64,000 nucleotides of DNA from Glandiceps talaboti (GCF_964340395.1 NC_135561.1:23814986-23878985), one strand, 5' to 3'. Numbered from the stretch's first letter, positions 37,098 through 51,739 are shown. The notes: generated from the sequence alone by a model not told the origin. Made by a program: numbers and translations.

Positions 37098-37318
37098 ATG
37101 AGCCTGCACATGTAACTTCCCTAGGAATAGCTGTACTATATGAGCCTGCACATGTAACTTCCCTAGGAATAGCTGTACTATTAATCAGCCTGCACATGTA
37201 ACTTCCCTAGGAATAGCTGTACTATTAATCAGCCTGCACATGTAACTTCCCTAGGAATAGCTGTCCTATTAATGAGCCTGCACATGTACATTGTAACTTC
37301 CCCAGGAATAACTGTGCA
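37098..37318. repeat. Minisatellite, five units of about 43-51 bp
   Basis: Units agcctgcacatgtaacttcc, ctaggaatagctgtactatt repeated head to tail; the last has an 8-base insertion. Confidence 0.9.
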
Positions 37319-38350
37319 TCTGTAAGCAACTAAAGCTACCCAAGTTCTCAAGTCATTTACCAGGGTTCCCCACAAAAATGTTGGTACATGTACAACATAT
37401 TTTTCATTTATGTTACTAGGGTTCTCAAACCTTAGCAAAGACACTGTTGTACGTAATACTGTATAAATTCCTATACACTGGTCATATATTTTACCGAGTG
37501 AGTACTAAGCCTTAGCTAAAATACCACAAGCCATGTCACTACCAAGTCATTATACTGGATTTCTATGTTACCTTCAAAAGATTTACATAGCCTAATTTTA
37601 ACTTTTCTAATTTGTGTGGGTAACTGGACAAGGAGAAAGACAGCGATAATAGCAATAGTAACTTACTACATTACTATGTTTCACAACATCAAGCTTGGCA
37701 AGCCCATTGGAGTGCTATTCAATATATGCAAATAATTCAACTGGCTTTCACTGCACTGCTATTGAAATTCTGCCACTGTGCATTATGCAAATAAGTCCTA
37801 ACAATAGCTACCTTTCATCACAGAAACAGGTATGCAGAGTCACTGCACTGTGAGGCACCTTCAGGGCATCGCCATACATGTACATGTATCTTACTCTGTC
37901 ACAAGCAAATCGCACATCAATACGCTTATAGGAAAAGAAGTTTCGCCATCATTATCATGACTTCTCTGTTAATATGGTCAATGCTAGTCAGACTGATTGT
38001 GTTCAAGGGTGTTAAGTTTGTGCGTGTGAGAAAGATTTTATCTTTATGAAGTATTATGAGAGAGTAATAATCTTGCATGTCACAATTCTATATGTCATGT
38101 GTTTGTGAGTAAGCAGTAAAGTACATATGAGAAATGGAAACAGAGATATTCAATAGAGGTAAATAAACATGAAATGCTGAATATCCTACAACCTTCTTTG
38201 AACTTGAATATTCAACATCTCAGAAATAGTAAACGCTGACAATGACATTGAATTATGAGACATTTCATAGCTTACCTAAGGCTAATGATCAGAATAATGA
38301 GAAAGAATACCCGACCAAACTAACATTTTACACAAGAATATTAACTAAAT
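37319..38350. other. Intron 1 sequence, apparently single copy
   Basis: No gene, repeat or structured element recognised. Confidence 0.45.
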
Positions 38351-38354
38351 AAAT

Positions 38355-38526
38355 ACCAATGACAGATAATGATGGCCACCTTGTACTGTACCAAGGGGTA
38401 TTATACTGACCCATACAAATAACAGGTGTACCATAACGAGCACCAATGACAGATAATGATGGCCACCTTGTACTGTACCTAGGGGTATTATACTGACCCA
38501 TACAAATAACAGGTGTATCATAACAA
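38355..38526. repeat. 86-bp direct duplication
   Basis: Two head-to-tail copies of caccaatgacagataatgat...caggtgtaccataacgag with about four mismatches. Confidence 0.9.
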
Positions 38527-38927
38527 GCAACCTTGATTGAAACACTCCAGCTGTTTTTCTTACTTTTTGATACATACATTTTGTAAATGGTACAAAGAAA
38601 TGGACATGGTGAATCTCTGATGTTTTATTAATGAGTATTGCCAGGAAATGGTTCAACCATGCTATAATTAATAGTAACCATGGTCAATATCACCTATAAA
38701 CCCAGTCAAAAACTTCCTTACAAAACATATCACCCATCATCATTAGCTTATGGCTTCAAAAGAAATGTACTAACTCTATGAGTGGTAAAAATTGTTCACT
38801 ACTATAGTTGTCATTCATCGTGGTAAAATTGGGGGTTTTTTCAGTCACCTGTATACCTGTTGAAAATTACACAAATATCAGCCAAAAATAGAAAATTACA
38901 TGTATCAACTTGGTACAAACATATATT

Positions 38928-39027
38928 CAGGGGTGAACAAATCATTTTGTTAACTGGTGGTCCCCAGACCAGTGCCTTAAAAAATCACTGGTCCCGGACT
39001 TCGGACCAGTGGATTTGTTTACCCCTG
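38928..39027. mobile_element. 100-bp hAT-type MITE
   Basis: The ends CAGGGGTGAACAAATC and GGATTTGTTTACCCCTG pair, and the middle also folds (ctggtccccagaccagtg / cactggtcccggacttcgga). Both flanks are ATATT, a 5-bp duplication like that of the 23619-24925 element (ATATG), with the same CAGGG tip. Confidence 0.75.
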
Positions 39028-41720
39028 ATATTTATCTGAATAGACTCCCCAAAAGGCACATGCAAGCAAAATATCAAAAGCAATCCGACCACCAGTTTCA
39101 GAAATGAAGTAAAAAATATCATATTTGACCAAAAATACACTAAAAAATGTGCTAAAAATAGGAAATGCCTCGTATCAACTTGGTATGATGATCAAAATTG
39201 AATAACTTCCCCCAAGGGACATGCATGTACCAAATATGAAAACACTTTGACAGCTGGCTTCAGAGAAGAAGTAAACAGAAAAACTTGACAGACTACAGAA
39301 AACCAACCTAACCCACTCGTTCTGTTCAGTTGTCGCTGACAGTGGAGCTAAAAATATAACAAAACTTATATATGCAACTACATAAAAGAAAATATGTACT
39401 AAGATAGTTCAATAAAATAAAACTCATTATAATTCTACCCTTTATTTGCATTGTTTGCATTACTTCTAAAATATTTAGGACTGGTCAGAGAGATATAGGT
39501 AATACTCAGTAGCTGGTAAAAAGTCACCAATTTTATTCATTTTTGACGTCTATATTTTCAGTACTTCCCCATGACACATTTCTACCTACTTTTTCAGATC
39601 TTGTAACTACTTAACTAGATTCATGCATGTGTTCAATGCTGGTTTGATGTATAAAATAATATTGCAAGGAGAATTACATTCATTGCCTACACATAGAGCA
39701 CATGGTCCATAATTAATTTATGGAAAATAAAAGAACAAACTCCAACTGTTTGGATAAAATCTATATTACTGACTTAGCTTTAGTCAAAATTATCCATAAA
39801 AATAATTGTTTACATAAGATTCACTTTTATTAACCTCTCAGCCTATTATTACAAATGTTTCTTTCAAAATGTAGTTATGGGTTCATTTTACAACTACAGG
39901 AAAAACCTCAACAGAACATTGCGTTCTGACAAAATGTACACGTACATGTACATGCATTAGCAACTAATCTGAGAATTCAGTTGTCAATAATCCCAAATAA
40001 CATTGCAAATCTACAAGAGATTTTAACACCAGATTTTGATTGTAACACACTGCCAGTGTAAGTTTGCTGACTGAAAAACATGTACAGGACTAGGAGGATG
40101 ATCATTTACATTAACAATACAATACAATACAATACAATACAATACAATACAATACAATACAATACACATCACATGGTGTATTTACAATTTAGGTCAGGCT
40201 ATAACCACAATGATCCAGTGAACTGTAACATAGCATCTAGCAAACAACATCAAAAATAACATGCACTTGTCAACTAGTTCATGTTACATTACTGCAATTC
40301 AAAGGGATGAATATGACAAAAATTATGAGCAACTTTTTGACATAAATACATTTTCCAAGAGAGGTGTGTAATACTTCCCTGAATGTACCCACACTACTTT
40401 ACCTGTCATGAATAATTCATTACCTGGTGATTAATATGTATTAGTATATAGAGGCACATGTTAAAGAACACTGAAGCGAGAGTCCAAAATACAGCTGCTA
40501 ATGTTAATTATACAAAACAGAAGACGAGACAGAAAATTTACGAACCCACAAAACACCTATGGAGCCACATTTTTATTATAAAAGCTCCATAATAACTTGA
40601 ATAGGTTCTGTTTTACTGTTAGGTTTTGAATACATTTCTTAACAATAACCCTGTCATGCCCAACTAAATGGCTTCTCCAAACAATGCAAGTTCACTCCTT
40701 CCTGTCTCTTTTCATAAGCATGGATTCACACACAAAAATTATTATGTCTTTAATATTTGGTTACAGATGAGTGTCAGATACAATAGACCTACTTCATATG
40801 AAGCAGTTTACACATATCCACATATGAAAAAAAAAACACTGATCAAGAATCAGTAATATACGCCACAAACATGGCAGCTGGGGAAAAACAACTTCATTTT
40901 GAAAACCCAGATAACCTACACGGTTTCACCACACTCAAATTACCCCCGAGATTTAAAACATTTGCTGTACAGTAAGTTTAAATACGTTTTCAACGAGTGA
41001 GAGAGAATTGTTGATGTATTTAAATTCTAATATTAACATATCATTTAGTTAGTATTAACATGCAAAGCAAGACTCCACTCATTGGTAGAGATCCTATCAT
41101 TTTCATATCATATAAATATCAAAGTCTCCCTGAACTTTGACAAACGTCACAGTCTCAACAAAACACAACTTTGGTCACAGTCAAGCTAACTACGCTACGA
41201 GGACTCGCCCGTAACTTGCACACACTTCACAAGTAATACGACCTCTCCGGTCTCACGGTGCTGCAAAATGACGAGTTGTTCTATTGTGTACTTTTTCATG
41301 CATTTTTGTCACACGTTCAGGGTTTCTGAACACCTCGACGTGCAGGGTCTTTTACTAGTCATAGTTTTACAAGTTGCAGAAATCTTTACGACGAAGGAGA
41401 AAATCCTTTCCTTTAATATCGATAGTCACAATTACCGATAACATATCACTTGCTTTACGGTCGGCCATGGCGTGCAATTTACCTCTCGTACTGCTATGGC
41501 GGCATTTTTGCGAGGCTTCACTCTACTATTCTAGCTGAAGAACACAACGCGCCATGCTCACAACTACACAAACAAAGACTTTGTGACCTTTTAAAATCAA
41601 AAGAAAATGATAAACTAAGACAATCCTTGAATGAAGAGAGACGATACGAAACTTCAATGTAACTAGTTTACGAAATAAATTATGCTAAAATAGTAAAAAT
41701 GAATATGTAAGACGACATAT
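39028..41720. other. Intron 1 sequence next to exon 1
   Basis: Mostly single-copy AT-rich DNA with an (AATAC)n run at 40116-40166. A plus ORF at 41450-41662 (ends KENDKLRQSLNEERRYETSM) and a Kozak-like MAAFLRGFTL start near 41494 lie antisense to the start of intron 1. Neither is recognised. Confidence 0.4.
40116..40166. repeat. (AATAC)n microsatellite
   Basis: About ten units of a 5-bp repeat. Confidence 0.95.
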
Positions 41721-41722
41721 AC

Positions 41723-41762
41723 CTGTCTTTTCATCAATCTCCTTTGACGCTGGATCCGCCAT
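41723..41762 (-). CDS. POU2F: POU2F-like gene, coding exon 1
   Basis: The ATG (complement of 41760-41762) follows an A-rich leader and opens MADPASKEIDEKT. The exon ends CAG|GTATATG at 41723/41722, leaving one base over (phase 1). The MAD start with a short polar run resembles the first exon of the long vertebrate Oct-1 isoform, but 13 codons alone would not identify a gene. The support comes from joining in frame to 29747-29839. The exon carries no repeat and lies about 13.4 kb from the divergent DEDD-type start codon. Confidence 0.55.
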
Positions 41763-42379
41763 TTTGAATATTAAAATTCACTCAACAGCTCGTTTAAATA
41801 TGACTCGATATATACCGAAGATTAATTTATGCCAATGGAACGTCGATAGGGAAGCTTATGATAACACTTCAGTGACCCCGGAGTGTAAAATATATGTCTA
41901 ATTTGGAATATTTAGCAACGATGCAACGGGAGCAGATCGAGTAAATTCAATGCTCACCATGAACATACGGACGCGCAGAGATATACGGGACAGGCCGATG
42001 ATTAATTATTCATTTTCCGAATGATAATGACAACATTGGAAAACACATTAACCTGTACAGGAAATTATCTGAAATCTTGTAATCAAGTGTTGCAGAATGA
42101 ATCTAAATCCATATTTAGCCCCGTTAAACCTAAAGTTGGGACAAAGAATAGCTTTCACAGTGAGATGATAACCAGAAGACACCATACGGTAATTACCGAA
42201 GATCTCCGAACATGTGTTCGGAGACTCGATGTGGTAATTCTGTTGACGAGCGAATCAAAGTTTCAAACCTCAATGAATGTAGCCAGCTGTAGTTTCGTCC
42301 AGAACGTCAGCTCTGTTACGGATCACTACGAAAAAAAAATTTCGATTGCACTCTGATTTTACGGTTAGATTCCTTTATT

Positions 42380-44242
42380 TAGGGGTGGACCATTTGATAT
42401 CCTGGGGGGGGGGGGCTTGGAAGATTTCGGGGGAAAAAAGATGCCAAGTGGATTTGCTTGAAAAAAAAATCCGGATATGAGTTGGTGATGGAAAAAAAAG
42501 ATGGACCACTGCTGCTAGAAAAAAATATCTTGACAGGGAAATGATGCACAGGTTCGAGTATACTGTTCAACCTGCTCGTACCTCTCCAACCAGGACACTT
42601 GTCAAATCATGACAAACAGTTTCAAACACATGTCAGGGACCAGTCAGTTTCGTTAGCCTGTGGTACATATATATATTTGTTCTTGTCTCTGTTTCTTTCA
42701 TAAATGGTTTAAATATTACTTCATGTAAGGGTTCAAACATAACTATACATAAAATTATACATATAATACATGTATTACCTAGCTACCACACTAGTTACAG
42801 AACATGCCATGTAATTTTTTGGCTGTTTCACAATCAGTACGTGCTTCACTTATCTTGCACTTTGGGGCAAAAGTGAACTTGACTGTTTTGTAATGGTAAT
42901 CTTCATACTATTACTATTACTATTGGATAGTTTATAAAAGAACTTAATCTAAATTGTTCTTGTCTCTTCAGTATGAATTTGTCAAAAGGGATGCTATACT
43001 TCCTATTTCGGACACTACATGTATCGACACCACAACTCAAATTCAAGTTTCTATTATACACTAGGTATGACCTCCTAAAGTGCTCTAACACATCAGTAAC
43101 TTTACTATACATGCAATATCAATGCCCCTATACCAATGTTAAAGGCCCACTTTTATAACATGGAAAACCTATTTAAAAAGGTTATATTTACTTTAGCTTT
43201 TCGATGCTTGGCAATATATATATATCAGAGGCTATGAATAACCTAAAAATTGCCTAAATAGAAACAAAAAACTACAGATCTGGCAGGGGGAGACCCCTTG
43301 GACTCCATCACCCCAGAGGCCACTCATTCGTTAAACCAACAATAAGATTCACCAAAATTGGTAAAAAAAATAATTGAAAAGCTTCTAGGGGAGACCCCCT
43401 AGGACCCCCCCCCCATAAGAGGTAGACATGTCCAAGCCTCAAATCAAAGTTCTTCCCTCCACCTCTTACTGTCAAGATGCTATGAAACTTTATTTCAAAA
43501 ATGTTTCAGCCTTATGTAATTGTTTTTTTTACATGTTAGAGCTGTCTTGTAAAGCTTGCAAATTACTGTCTGAAAGTGTCTGTGAATGGCCTAAACATTG
43601 CTTTTAGAAGTAAAAATCCTCCAGGGCTTCTAGGGGGAGACCCCCTAGAATCCCCCCCCCCCAATCACACACACTCACACAAGAGGTACACATATCCCAG
43701 TCTCAAAGCTCTTCCCTCTACAGCTTACTGTCAGATGCTATGAAACTTTATTCACAGGGTCAGTGACTTTTTGTTGGCCCAATGGAAAATAACACTGACA
43801 CCCCCCATCCCCCCAAGCTGGAGAAACTGACCGGTCTATCTAAATGTCTGAGCTCACCAATCAAGTTTCCGATTTGTATTTTCAGTGTGTCATCATACGA
43901 TGGCATAAAAACTGTCAATGATGTTTATTTAATTGAAAATCAAACCTGTATGAAATATGTAGTTTTCTAAATAAAATCTGTGTGATAGAACAGCATCTTT
44001 TTACTCTCTGTATTACCCTGTGTGAAAACCAAACAGAAAATTGTGGCAACAAATGTAGGTGTTCAACGTTGATGTAAAAAAAAATCCGGATATCTCAAAG
44101 AAGCAAAGAAAAAAAAAGTTGCCAGCATAGGCGAAGGAGAAAAAAAATAATTCTCAGGCAAGCAGGTGGGGAAAAAAATAATGACTCTCCACCAATCTTC
44201 CAAGCCCCCCCCCCCAGGATATCGAATGGTCTACCCCTTACC
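42380..44242. mobile_element. TIR element with AGGGGTGGACCATT ends and G/C runs
   Basis: The left end aggggtggaccatttgatat, cctgggggg...cttggaaga matches the complement of 44200-44242 (ccttccaagcccccc...ggatatcgaatggtctacccct). The adjacent aaaaaatccggatat segments also pair (42460-42480, 44080-44100). No clear target duplication was seen. The interior contains the left arm of the larger inverted repeat. No transposase was recognised. Confidence 0.65.
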
Positions 44243-44501
44243 TTCTTATATTGTCGTTTGTTTGTGTTATCTCCCTCAGAGTAGGAAGAGGCGATCGGTA
44301 TCAGAAACACACAAAAAAAAAGACAATTAAATAGGAAGGAAAGAAATTCATCCCGATCGGAATGCACAAAATGGTTATCACGATCGAATTAATTATTTAA
44401 CCCGCCTGGGATATTCCTGAATGTTTTAGGGAATATCATGATATTACTGGCTTTTCTGTTTCTCGGGTTTATAAAGTTTTCCACAGCTGAATATTTGGCT
44501 G

Positions 44502-44715
<214 letters not shown>

Positions 44716-45395
44716 GTCTTTTGCAAAAAAAATCAGACCTTCCCCGTACCTCAGTACAATTGCTGTTCCATGAATACATTAGACCTATGAGATGTTTTTA
44801 TTGACTGAAAAAGCTAATGTCTTCGGGTTTTTTAAAGAAGAAATTAGCTGCGACACGTGTAGCGTTAGTACATTTGGATATAGTAATCAAAGGTAACCTT
44901 AAATATCTCTTTCTATAATTTGTTTCTCGAGAAATAAAACATTTATAACAAATACTGTAAATATACAAACTAGACAAAAAACGCTACACATATAAGAGAT
45001 GAACACTTTCTTGTCTCAAACCTATCATTACTTAGACGAAGGGCTTATTTCAAAGCGTTACTCAAATACATGCTGTCTTGGAGGACGAGGGCTTTTATGA
45101 AAGCATTACTCAAAATGCTTGGAGAATTGCGAAAGGGCATTGTCTGCCTTCACTAGTAGACAGTCCTCCTGGCAATGAATATTCTTCCAAATAAAATATT
45201 GACCAAATGAGGGACCGGTCAGTTTCTCCAACCTGAGGGGGGAGGGCGCGATGAATTCTTAAATCGGGCCTACAAAAAGTCACTGACCACCCTATCTGTA
45301 AAGCCAAAAAACAGGCCGACCCCCCTATCACTTAATTCTAAAACATGATAAGACCCCCCCCCCCCCATACATAATATTCACATGACAGGTATTTT

Positions 45396-46093
45396 TAGTC
45401 CCCGGGCGGATGAAGTCCGGACGGGGACTACTGGATTGGGTTCCATCTGTCCGTGCATCTGTCCGTCCGTCCGTGCGTCTGCAGCCATTTCTTGGAGATG
45501 CCTGGACCAATTTTTTTTCAAACTTGGTACAGGGGCAACATACTATGGCATACATATGCACGTCAATTTGTTTTATGATACGATCCAATATGGCTGCCTA
45601 GCAGCCATTTTGTTTGCAACTTTTCCTTGTCCAAAGCCGTAACTCAGACATGCGTGAACAGATCTCATTCGAAGTTGTTATAGTATTAGGACAGTGTTAT
45701 GTGACATACATGTGCATATTCATTGTTGTCATGATATGATCCAATATGGCTGCCTGGCAGCCATTTTGTTTCCGAATTTTCCATGTCCAAAGCCATAACT
45801 CAGACATGATTGAACAGATCTCATTCAAAGTTGGTATTAGCACAGTGTTCTATGACATACATGTGCATATCCATTTTCGTCATGATACAATCCGATATGG
45901 CTGCCTGGCAGCCATTTTTTTGACGCAGTTTTCATGTCCAAAGCCATAACTCAGACATGCTTGAACAGAGTAGTGATATCAAAAACAACCATATGAGGCC
46001 AAACACCATTAACCAGGTTTGAAAATGACAACATAAACTGCCAGTTCCTTAAAACCCAATCATAGTGGGGACTATGTCATTTTCAATGACATG
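45396..46093 (-). repeat. Dispersed repeat family A, copy 3, inverted
   Basis: Runs in reverse relative to copies 1 and 2. It starts with the terminal agtccccgggcggatgaagt hairpin segment and ends with aaacccaatcatagtgggga, ctatgtcattttcaatgac. Fewer 151-bp units and more substitutions than the other copies. Confidence 0.85.
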
Positions 46094-47599
46094 TTTGATC
46101 ATGACTCGGTGTGGACTGCTTGACTGTCTTGCAAATACTTTATAAGATCCCGGGATAGCAATATCATAATTATAATTATTGATTAAACAGGGTAAATATA
46201 TTCCAAAAGGAGTTTAATAGCATCTTGACAGTGAAAGGTATTGGAAAGCTTGAGAAGGGAATATGTACATCTCTTATGGGGGGTCCTAGGGGGTCTCCCC
46301 CATGAAGCCCTGGAGGTGTTTAACTCTGAAAAGTCAATTTTGAGACTATTCAGACATTTTCAGAAAATAATTTCCAAACTTTACAAGACAGCACCAACAT
46401 GTAAAAAGCAAAAACATTTGTACATAGCGTTGAAATATTTTTGAAATATAGTTCTATAGCATCTTGACAGTAAAAGGTAGGGGGAAGAGCTTGAGACTGG
46501 GATGTGTCCACCTCATGTGGGGGGTCCGAGGTGGTCTCCCTATAGAAGCCCTGGAGGATTTTTACTCTTAAAGCCAATATTTAGGCTATTCAGACCCCCT
46601 TCAGACCCTTTCAAGCAATAACTTAATCAACGCTTTACAAGACAGCACCATCAAGTATCAGAAACTATTCTTTATAACTTACATAGGGTTGAAATATGTT
46701 CTTAAAAAGTTAAATGCCACCATTATAGTAAAGGTCAGCACATCTAATGGTAATATCATTGGTAGGGGAGATTTGGAGTTTAAGGCAATTTTAGACCATA
46801 TTGGCAAACATTTCACATCTTAAAAAGACAATATCATCTCAAATTCGAACAGAGGGAAAATATTTAAGTTTTAATACCATTGTGACAGTAAAAAGGTTGT
46901 TGGCTCATCTGATTGGTGGTTGAATGTATGAGTGACCACTTCTGGGGTGAGGGAATCCTTGGGGGTTTTCCCCTGGCAGATCTGGAGTTTTTTGCTTCTA
47001 TTAAGGCAATGTTTAGGTTATTCATAGCCTTTGAGGTAATATTTCTAAGCTTCGAAAAGATAATGTAAATGTAAGTTTTAAATTAGTTTCCCATGTCACA
47101 TAAAAATGGGCCTGTAACACTTGGTATAGGGACATTAACATTGCATGTATAGTAAAGTCACCGGTATGTTAGAGAACTTTAGGAATTGTCATACCTAGTG
47201 TATAATAGAAACTGGAATCTGATGAGATGCATTGCGTTGTAGTGTCGACAACATGTAGTGTCCAATATAGAAAGTGTATTAATCCCTTCTGACAAGTTCA
47301 TACTGACGAGTAGAACAGTTTAGATTAAATTCTTTTATAAACTCTCTATGAAGATTACCATTACGAAACATTCAAGCCCCAAAGTGCAATATAAGTGAAG
47401 CACTGATTGTGAAACAGCCAAGCATTTACACGGCATGTTCTGTAACAAGTGTGGTAGCTAGGTAATACATGTATATGTATATGTATAGTTATGTTTGAAC
47501 TTATAAGTAATATTAAAGAATTCATGTAAGAAACAGGGACAAGAACAAATATTTACATGTACCACATTTCAGACAAGGCCATATGCCATTGTCGATAAG

Positions 47600-48080
47600 G
47601 ATTTTTTTCTTCCATCACAATCCAAAACACAATGACCCCCCCCCCATCCACAATTTTCAAAACAGCATGACCCCCCCCCCTTGCCAATATAAAAAATAGG
47701 GTGACCCACCCATACCAATCCACCGCCCCCCCCCCCCCCCCGGCCGAAGAAACTGTCCGGTCCCTTCGTAACAGTAAGCGTTGATTATCGTCGACATACA
47801 ATGGGTATGTATAGTTAGTTGTAGTTAGCAAAGTTAGACGATCAATAGTCACTAGTGTTTTTTCTCTATGTATTTGGCAAACAGGTTGTCATATGAGTCA
47901 TTACTGGTGGGAAGTAATGGAATGTTTTGCTCCATCAAAATCTAAAACACAATGACTCCCCCTATCCAAAATTTTCAAAACAAGATGACCCCCTACATCC
48001 GATTTCGAAAACAGGGTTAAATCCACCCACCCCCACCCCCCACCCGGCCGAAGAAACTAACCGGTCCTTTAAGACCGTGT
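47600..48080. repeat. C-run repeat segments with CCGGTC(A/C)GTTTCTTCGGCC motif
   Basis: Two similar segments (47600-47770, 47930-48070) with caaaacacaatgaccccccc, attttcaaaacagcatgacc and cccggccgaagaaact, spaced about 300 bp. Related traces: 45212-45360 and 53925-54070. Probably termini of one transposon family; not identified. Confidence 0.6.
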
Positions 48081-49340
48081 ATACTTCCATATCACATAAT
48101 GAAGGTTTAGTTGCACTCGAATATTATGTTAATACACTAGACCTATACTAGACCCTCCTATTATGTTAATACACTCGACCCTCCTACCCACGTTCTAACT
48201 GAACTTGTTCTTTAGTGTAAATATTTTAGTTATTTTGTGCAGAATCGCGGCGTTGGTATGGGAAGTTGTCTTGGTCCTAGTTATGCTTGTTTATTTATGT
48301 CTCATCAGTTCATATCAAGGGATCTTACCTGATTTATATAACGATTTATTGATGAGATGGTGTTGGTGTTGATTCACTCAAACGTTAAACTTGAGGAACT
48401 GATGCAATTTATTGATTACGTGTGCAACTTTAATCCTGCTATTCAGTATACTTATATATATTTCATTGACATCTTACTTGGGATTGACGGTGATGATATA
48501 TATAGCTACATATATTTATACTAAACCTACCGATTCACATTGTTATTTGCAGTATGGTTCATCCTAAGTGTAAAGATTCATAGCATTCTCGCTGTTTTTT
48601 TCTTCCGTGACATTGCGTAATAGCCTATTGGGACGTTCATCATCACTTTTGGTCTTGGACGGTGCCGTATAAAAAGAGAAGCTGTGGTTTACGACGATGA
48701 TTTGTAGTAGCGATTTGGATTTCAGGGAAAAAGGTCTGTTGAAATTTGAACATATTTCCACCAACGTGGATATCGAGTTTCGGTTACCAATGCGGCTTTA
48801 AGATGTCATCTTTGTCAAGCGAAGCTAGTATCAATTCAAATTATCAGAAAAGTGATAACGAACGTCCCATATTGGCTCTAACATGCCATCCTTTTTCCTA
48901 TTTAAGAACATAATATACAAGCATTTTAATCTAATAGGCTAACCAATTCATTATTTCCTAAAGCACCTTTAGCTTGTCGTCGTGATACCAGTCTTAGAGA
49001 TACGGTGGCCAGAACAACATGGATTGCTGGTTCATTTCCATGCCATCGTACTCGATGTGGTTTTCGTATTAATTAAGAACAGTGTGACTGCTACGAGTAG
49101 ATTTACTTGTATCAGTACTAATTCACGTATTGCATTACATGACAGAAGTTTGGTTTTTTATATATAGGCTCGACTGTACGTCGACTTAGTGATGATAACC
49201 AGACAAAAGGATCGTAACTATCCTGTATCTGTGTATTTTATTACTAACGATCACAGTGTATCAGATATGTCTATTTCAGGAATTTGTAAGGTTTCTGGCG
49301 ATGAAGATCGATTTAGGCTGAAGGAGGGGGAAATCTTTTT
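48081..49340. other. Intergenic sequence between POU2F and DEDD genes
   Basis: No supported feature. ORFs here are short and without motif. Confidence 0.45.
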
Positions 49341-49349
49341 CATTTACTT

Positions 49350-49350
<1 letters not shown>

Positions 49351-49402
<52 letters not shown>

Positions 49403-49493
49403 TACATACATACATACATACATACATACATACACACACACACATACACACACACACACACATACACACACACACACATACACACACACACAT

Positions 49494-49524
<31 letters not shown>

Positions 49525-49745
49525 TACACACACACACACACACACACATACATACATACATACACACATACACACATACACACATACACACATACATACA
49601 TACATACATACACACACACACATACATACATACATACATACATACATACATACATACATACACACACACACATACACATACATACATAATGATACATACA
49701 TACATACATACACACATACACACATACATACATACATACATACAT

Positions 49746-49785
<40 letters not shown>

Positions 49786-49993
49786 ACATACATACATACA
49801 TACATACATACATACATACATACATACATACATACATACATACATACATACACACATACACACATACACACATACATACATACATACATACATACATACA
49901 TACATACATACACACATACACACATACATACATACATACATACACACATACACACATACACACATACACACATACATACATACATACATACAT

Positions 49994-50026
<33 letters not shown>

Positions 50027-50115
50027 TACATACATACATACATACATACATACATACATACATACATACATACATACATACATACATACATACATACATA
50101 CATACATACATACAT
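49351..50115. repeat. (CACA/CATA)n array, 765 bp
   Basis: Alternating blocks of (CA)n and (CATA)n on the plus strand, broken once by a taatga at 49686-49691. Repeated block order (cacacatacacacata) indicates expansion of larger segments. All six frames are largely open; the 140-266-codon ORFs are artefacts. Confidence 0.98.
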
Positions 50116-50859
50116 AATTATCAAATTCTTTCATTTCCAACTTACATTAAAATAGCATGTACAGGTACAATATTTACACTTTATGAGTTTTTTCTTGGTC
50201 ACCTATGACAAACGTTCACGTGATATCTAGTTGTTATGGTACATACGTCTCATTCAAATTTTGTAAGAACCTGTTAACGAGCTTACACTACAATACTTGG
50301 TAATGAATTTTGAATCACTTCTGTATTTAACAGCTTTGATCAGACCATTTGTGACTTTATGATGTACATTTCCGAGACTTCCTATGACAATAGCTATTAT
50401 TTCTGAACGAAAGTTAGACTGTCAACAGTCGTCTTGATTTTTTTTTTGTAATTTGTCTTTAATACTATTTTCGCTGCTGAAATTACTAGAATTAAAACAT
50501 GGTGTACATTGGACGTTTGATGAAGTCAAGACGATGTCGTATTATATTTATGTGTTCGAATCCTCAGTGAGTAGCGCGCATTCTGTATGATGTGTATTAC
50601 ATTGTATTAGAACAGAGAATGTTCATTGTACATATGCTGATTATTATATCGCATGTTATGGGTTATATATGTGTACATAATTAGTAATGAATCCTGTTTA
50701 TTTCTCTAATGATAGTGGGAAATATTTGTCAAACTAGTACTTCTTCTGAAAACATATTGAATATATATGTGCATCAAAGGGTATGAAAACTTCAACTAAT
50801 ATTATATGTTTGTTTTGTTTATCAATGGTAGTATAAATGTCTGGTCGTTAACAAGTCCT
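50116..50859. other. Intergenic sequence
   Basis: About 130 bp (50410-50550, ctgtcaacagtcgtcttgat, aattaaaacatggtgtacat) recur at 53777-53910 in the same direction, so a short dispersed repeat is present. No gene. Confidence 0.6.
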
Positions 50860-50860
50860 T

Positions 50861-51739
50861 AACTTAAACCCAAGACAGATCAAATGTGGCGTACCGCAAG
50901 GATCTATCTTGGGACCCTATCCTTTTCTTGATTTATATTAACGATATTAACAAATCTACTGATGCTTTCAACATTCGACTATTTGTTGACGATACTAATC
51001 TTTTCAAATATATGACATCCACCCATATTAACCTTTCCCTTCTCACTAAACCTCTTGACAAAGTCAACCTCTTGTGCAATGCGAATAAGCTTACAATTAA
51101 TATCGAAAAAAACAACTATATGGTCATAAAAAACCAACCCACTTTAAGGACGTCTTTGTATTGGCAATACACCCGTAGATGGAGTGTTGTCAGCCACATA
51201 CCTAGGTGTAGCAATCGACCCCTCCCTTACTTAGAAGTTACATATTGAAAAAGTGAGGAACACAATCAATCCAAAAGTTGGCATAATTTCACGCATTCGT
51301 CATCATGTTCCTAAATCTGTCCTCATCCTCCTACATTATTCTCACCCACCTTAGTTATTATGTTGAAATCTGGGGAACACTCATCCAACAGCTCTTGATC
51401 CACTTTTTCGTCTACAAAAAAAAATAGTTCGTCTCATAACGTTCTCTGACTACCATGCATGCACACTCTACTCCTCTCTTTAACCAACTTAATATTCTTG
51501 ACATCTATAAACTTTGTAAACTTCAGACTTGCATGTTCATCTATGACCTAAACCATAATCGCTTTACACACACTCTTGACCATTACATCACTAACCAGTT
51601 GTCCCATAGCTATCCAACCAGTGCTAACAACAGTGGTAACCTCTCAATTAGTCAACGAAACTTCAAATACGCATCTATTAAAACCTGGAACTCTGTGCCC
51701 ATGTTTATAAGAATGATAAACAATAGACATAACACTTAA
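50861..51739 (+). pseudogene. LINE reverse transcriptase, 3' half (jockey/CR1-like)
   Basis: Conserved blocks in order: IKCGVPQGSILGP (RT motif B), a one-base frame change, then LIYINDINKST, FNIRLFVDDTNLF (catalytic V-D-D in place of the usual A-D-D), NANKLTINIEKNNYMVIKN, then in other frames a YLGVAIDPSL block and NILDIYKLCKLQTCMFIYD. Several frame changes and stops make it dead. Endonuclease and early RT domains are missing, the standard 5' truncation. Confidence 0.85.

Noticed and set aside
41450-41662. 70-codon plus ORF next to POU2F exon 1
   Set aside because: Antisense within intron 1, no recognised motif, no splice or promoter evidence.
49340-50140. ORFs of 140-266 codons (poly-CMYV, poly-HTYI)
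   Set aside because: Low-complexity (CACA/CATA)n array open in nearly all frames.
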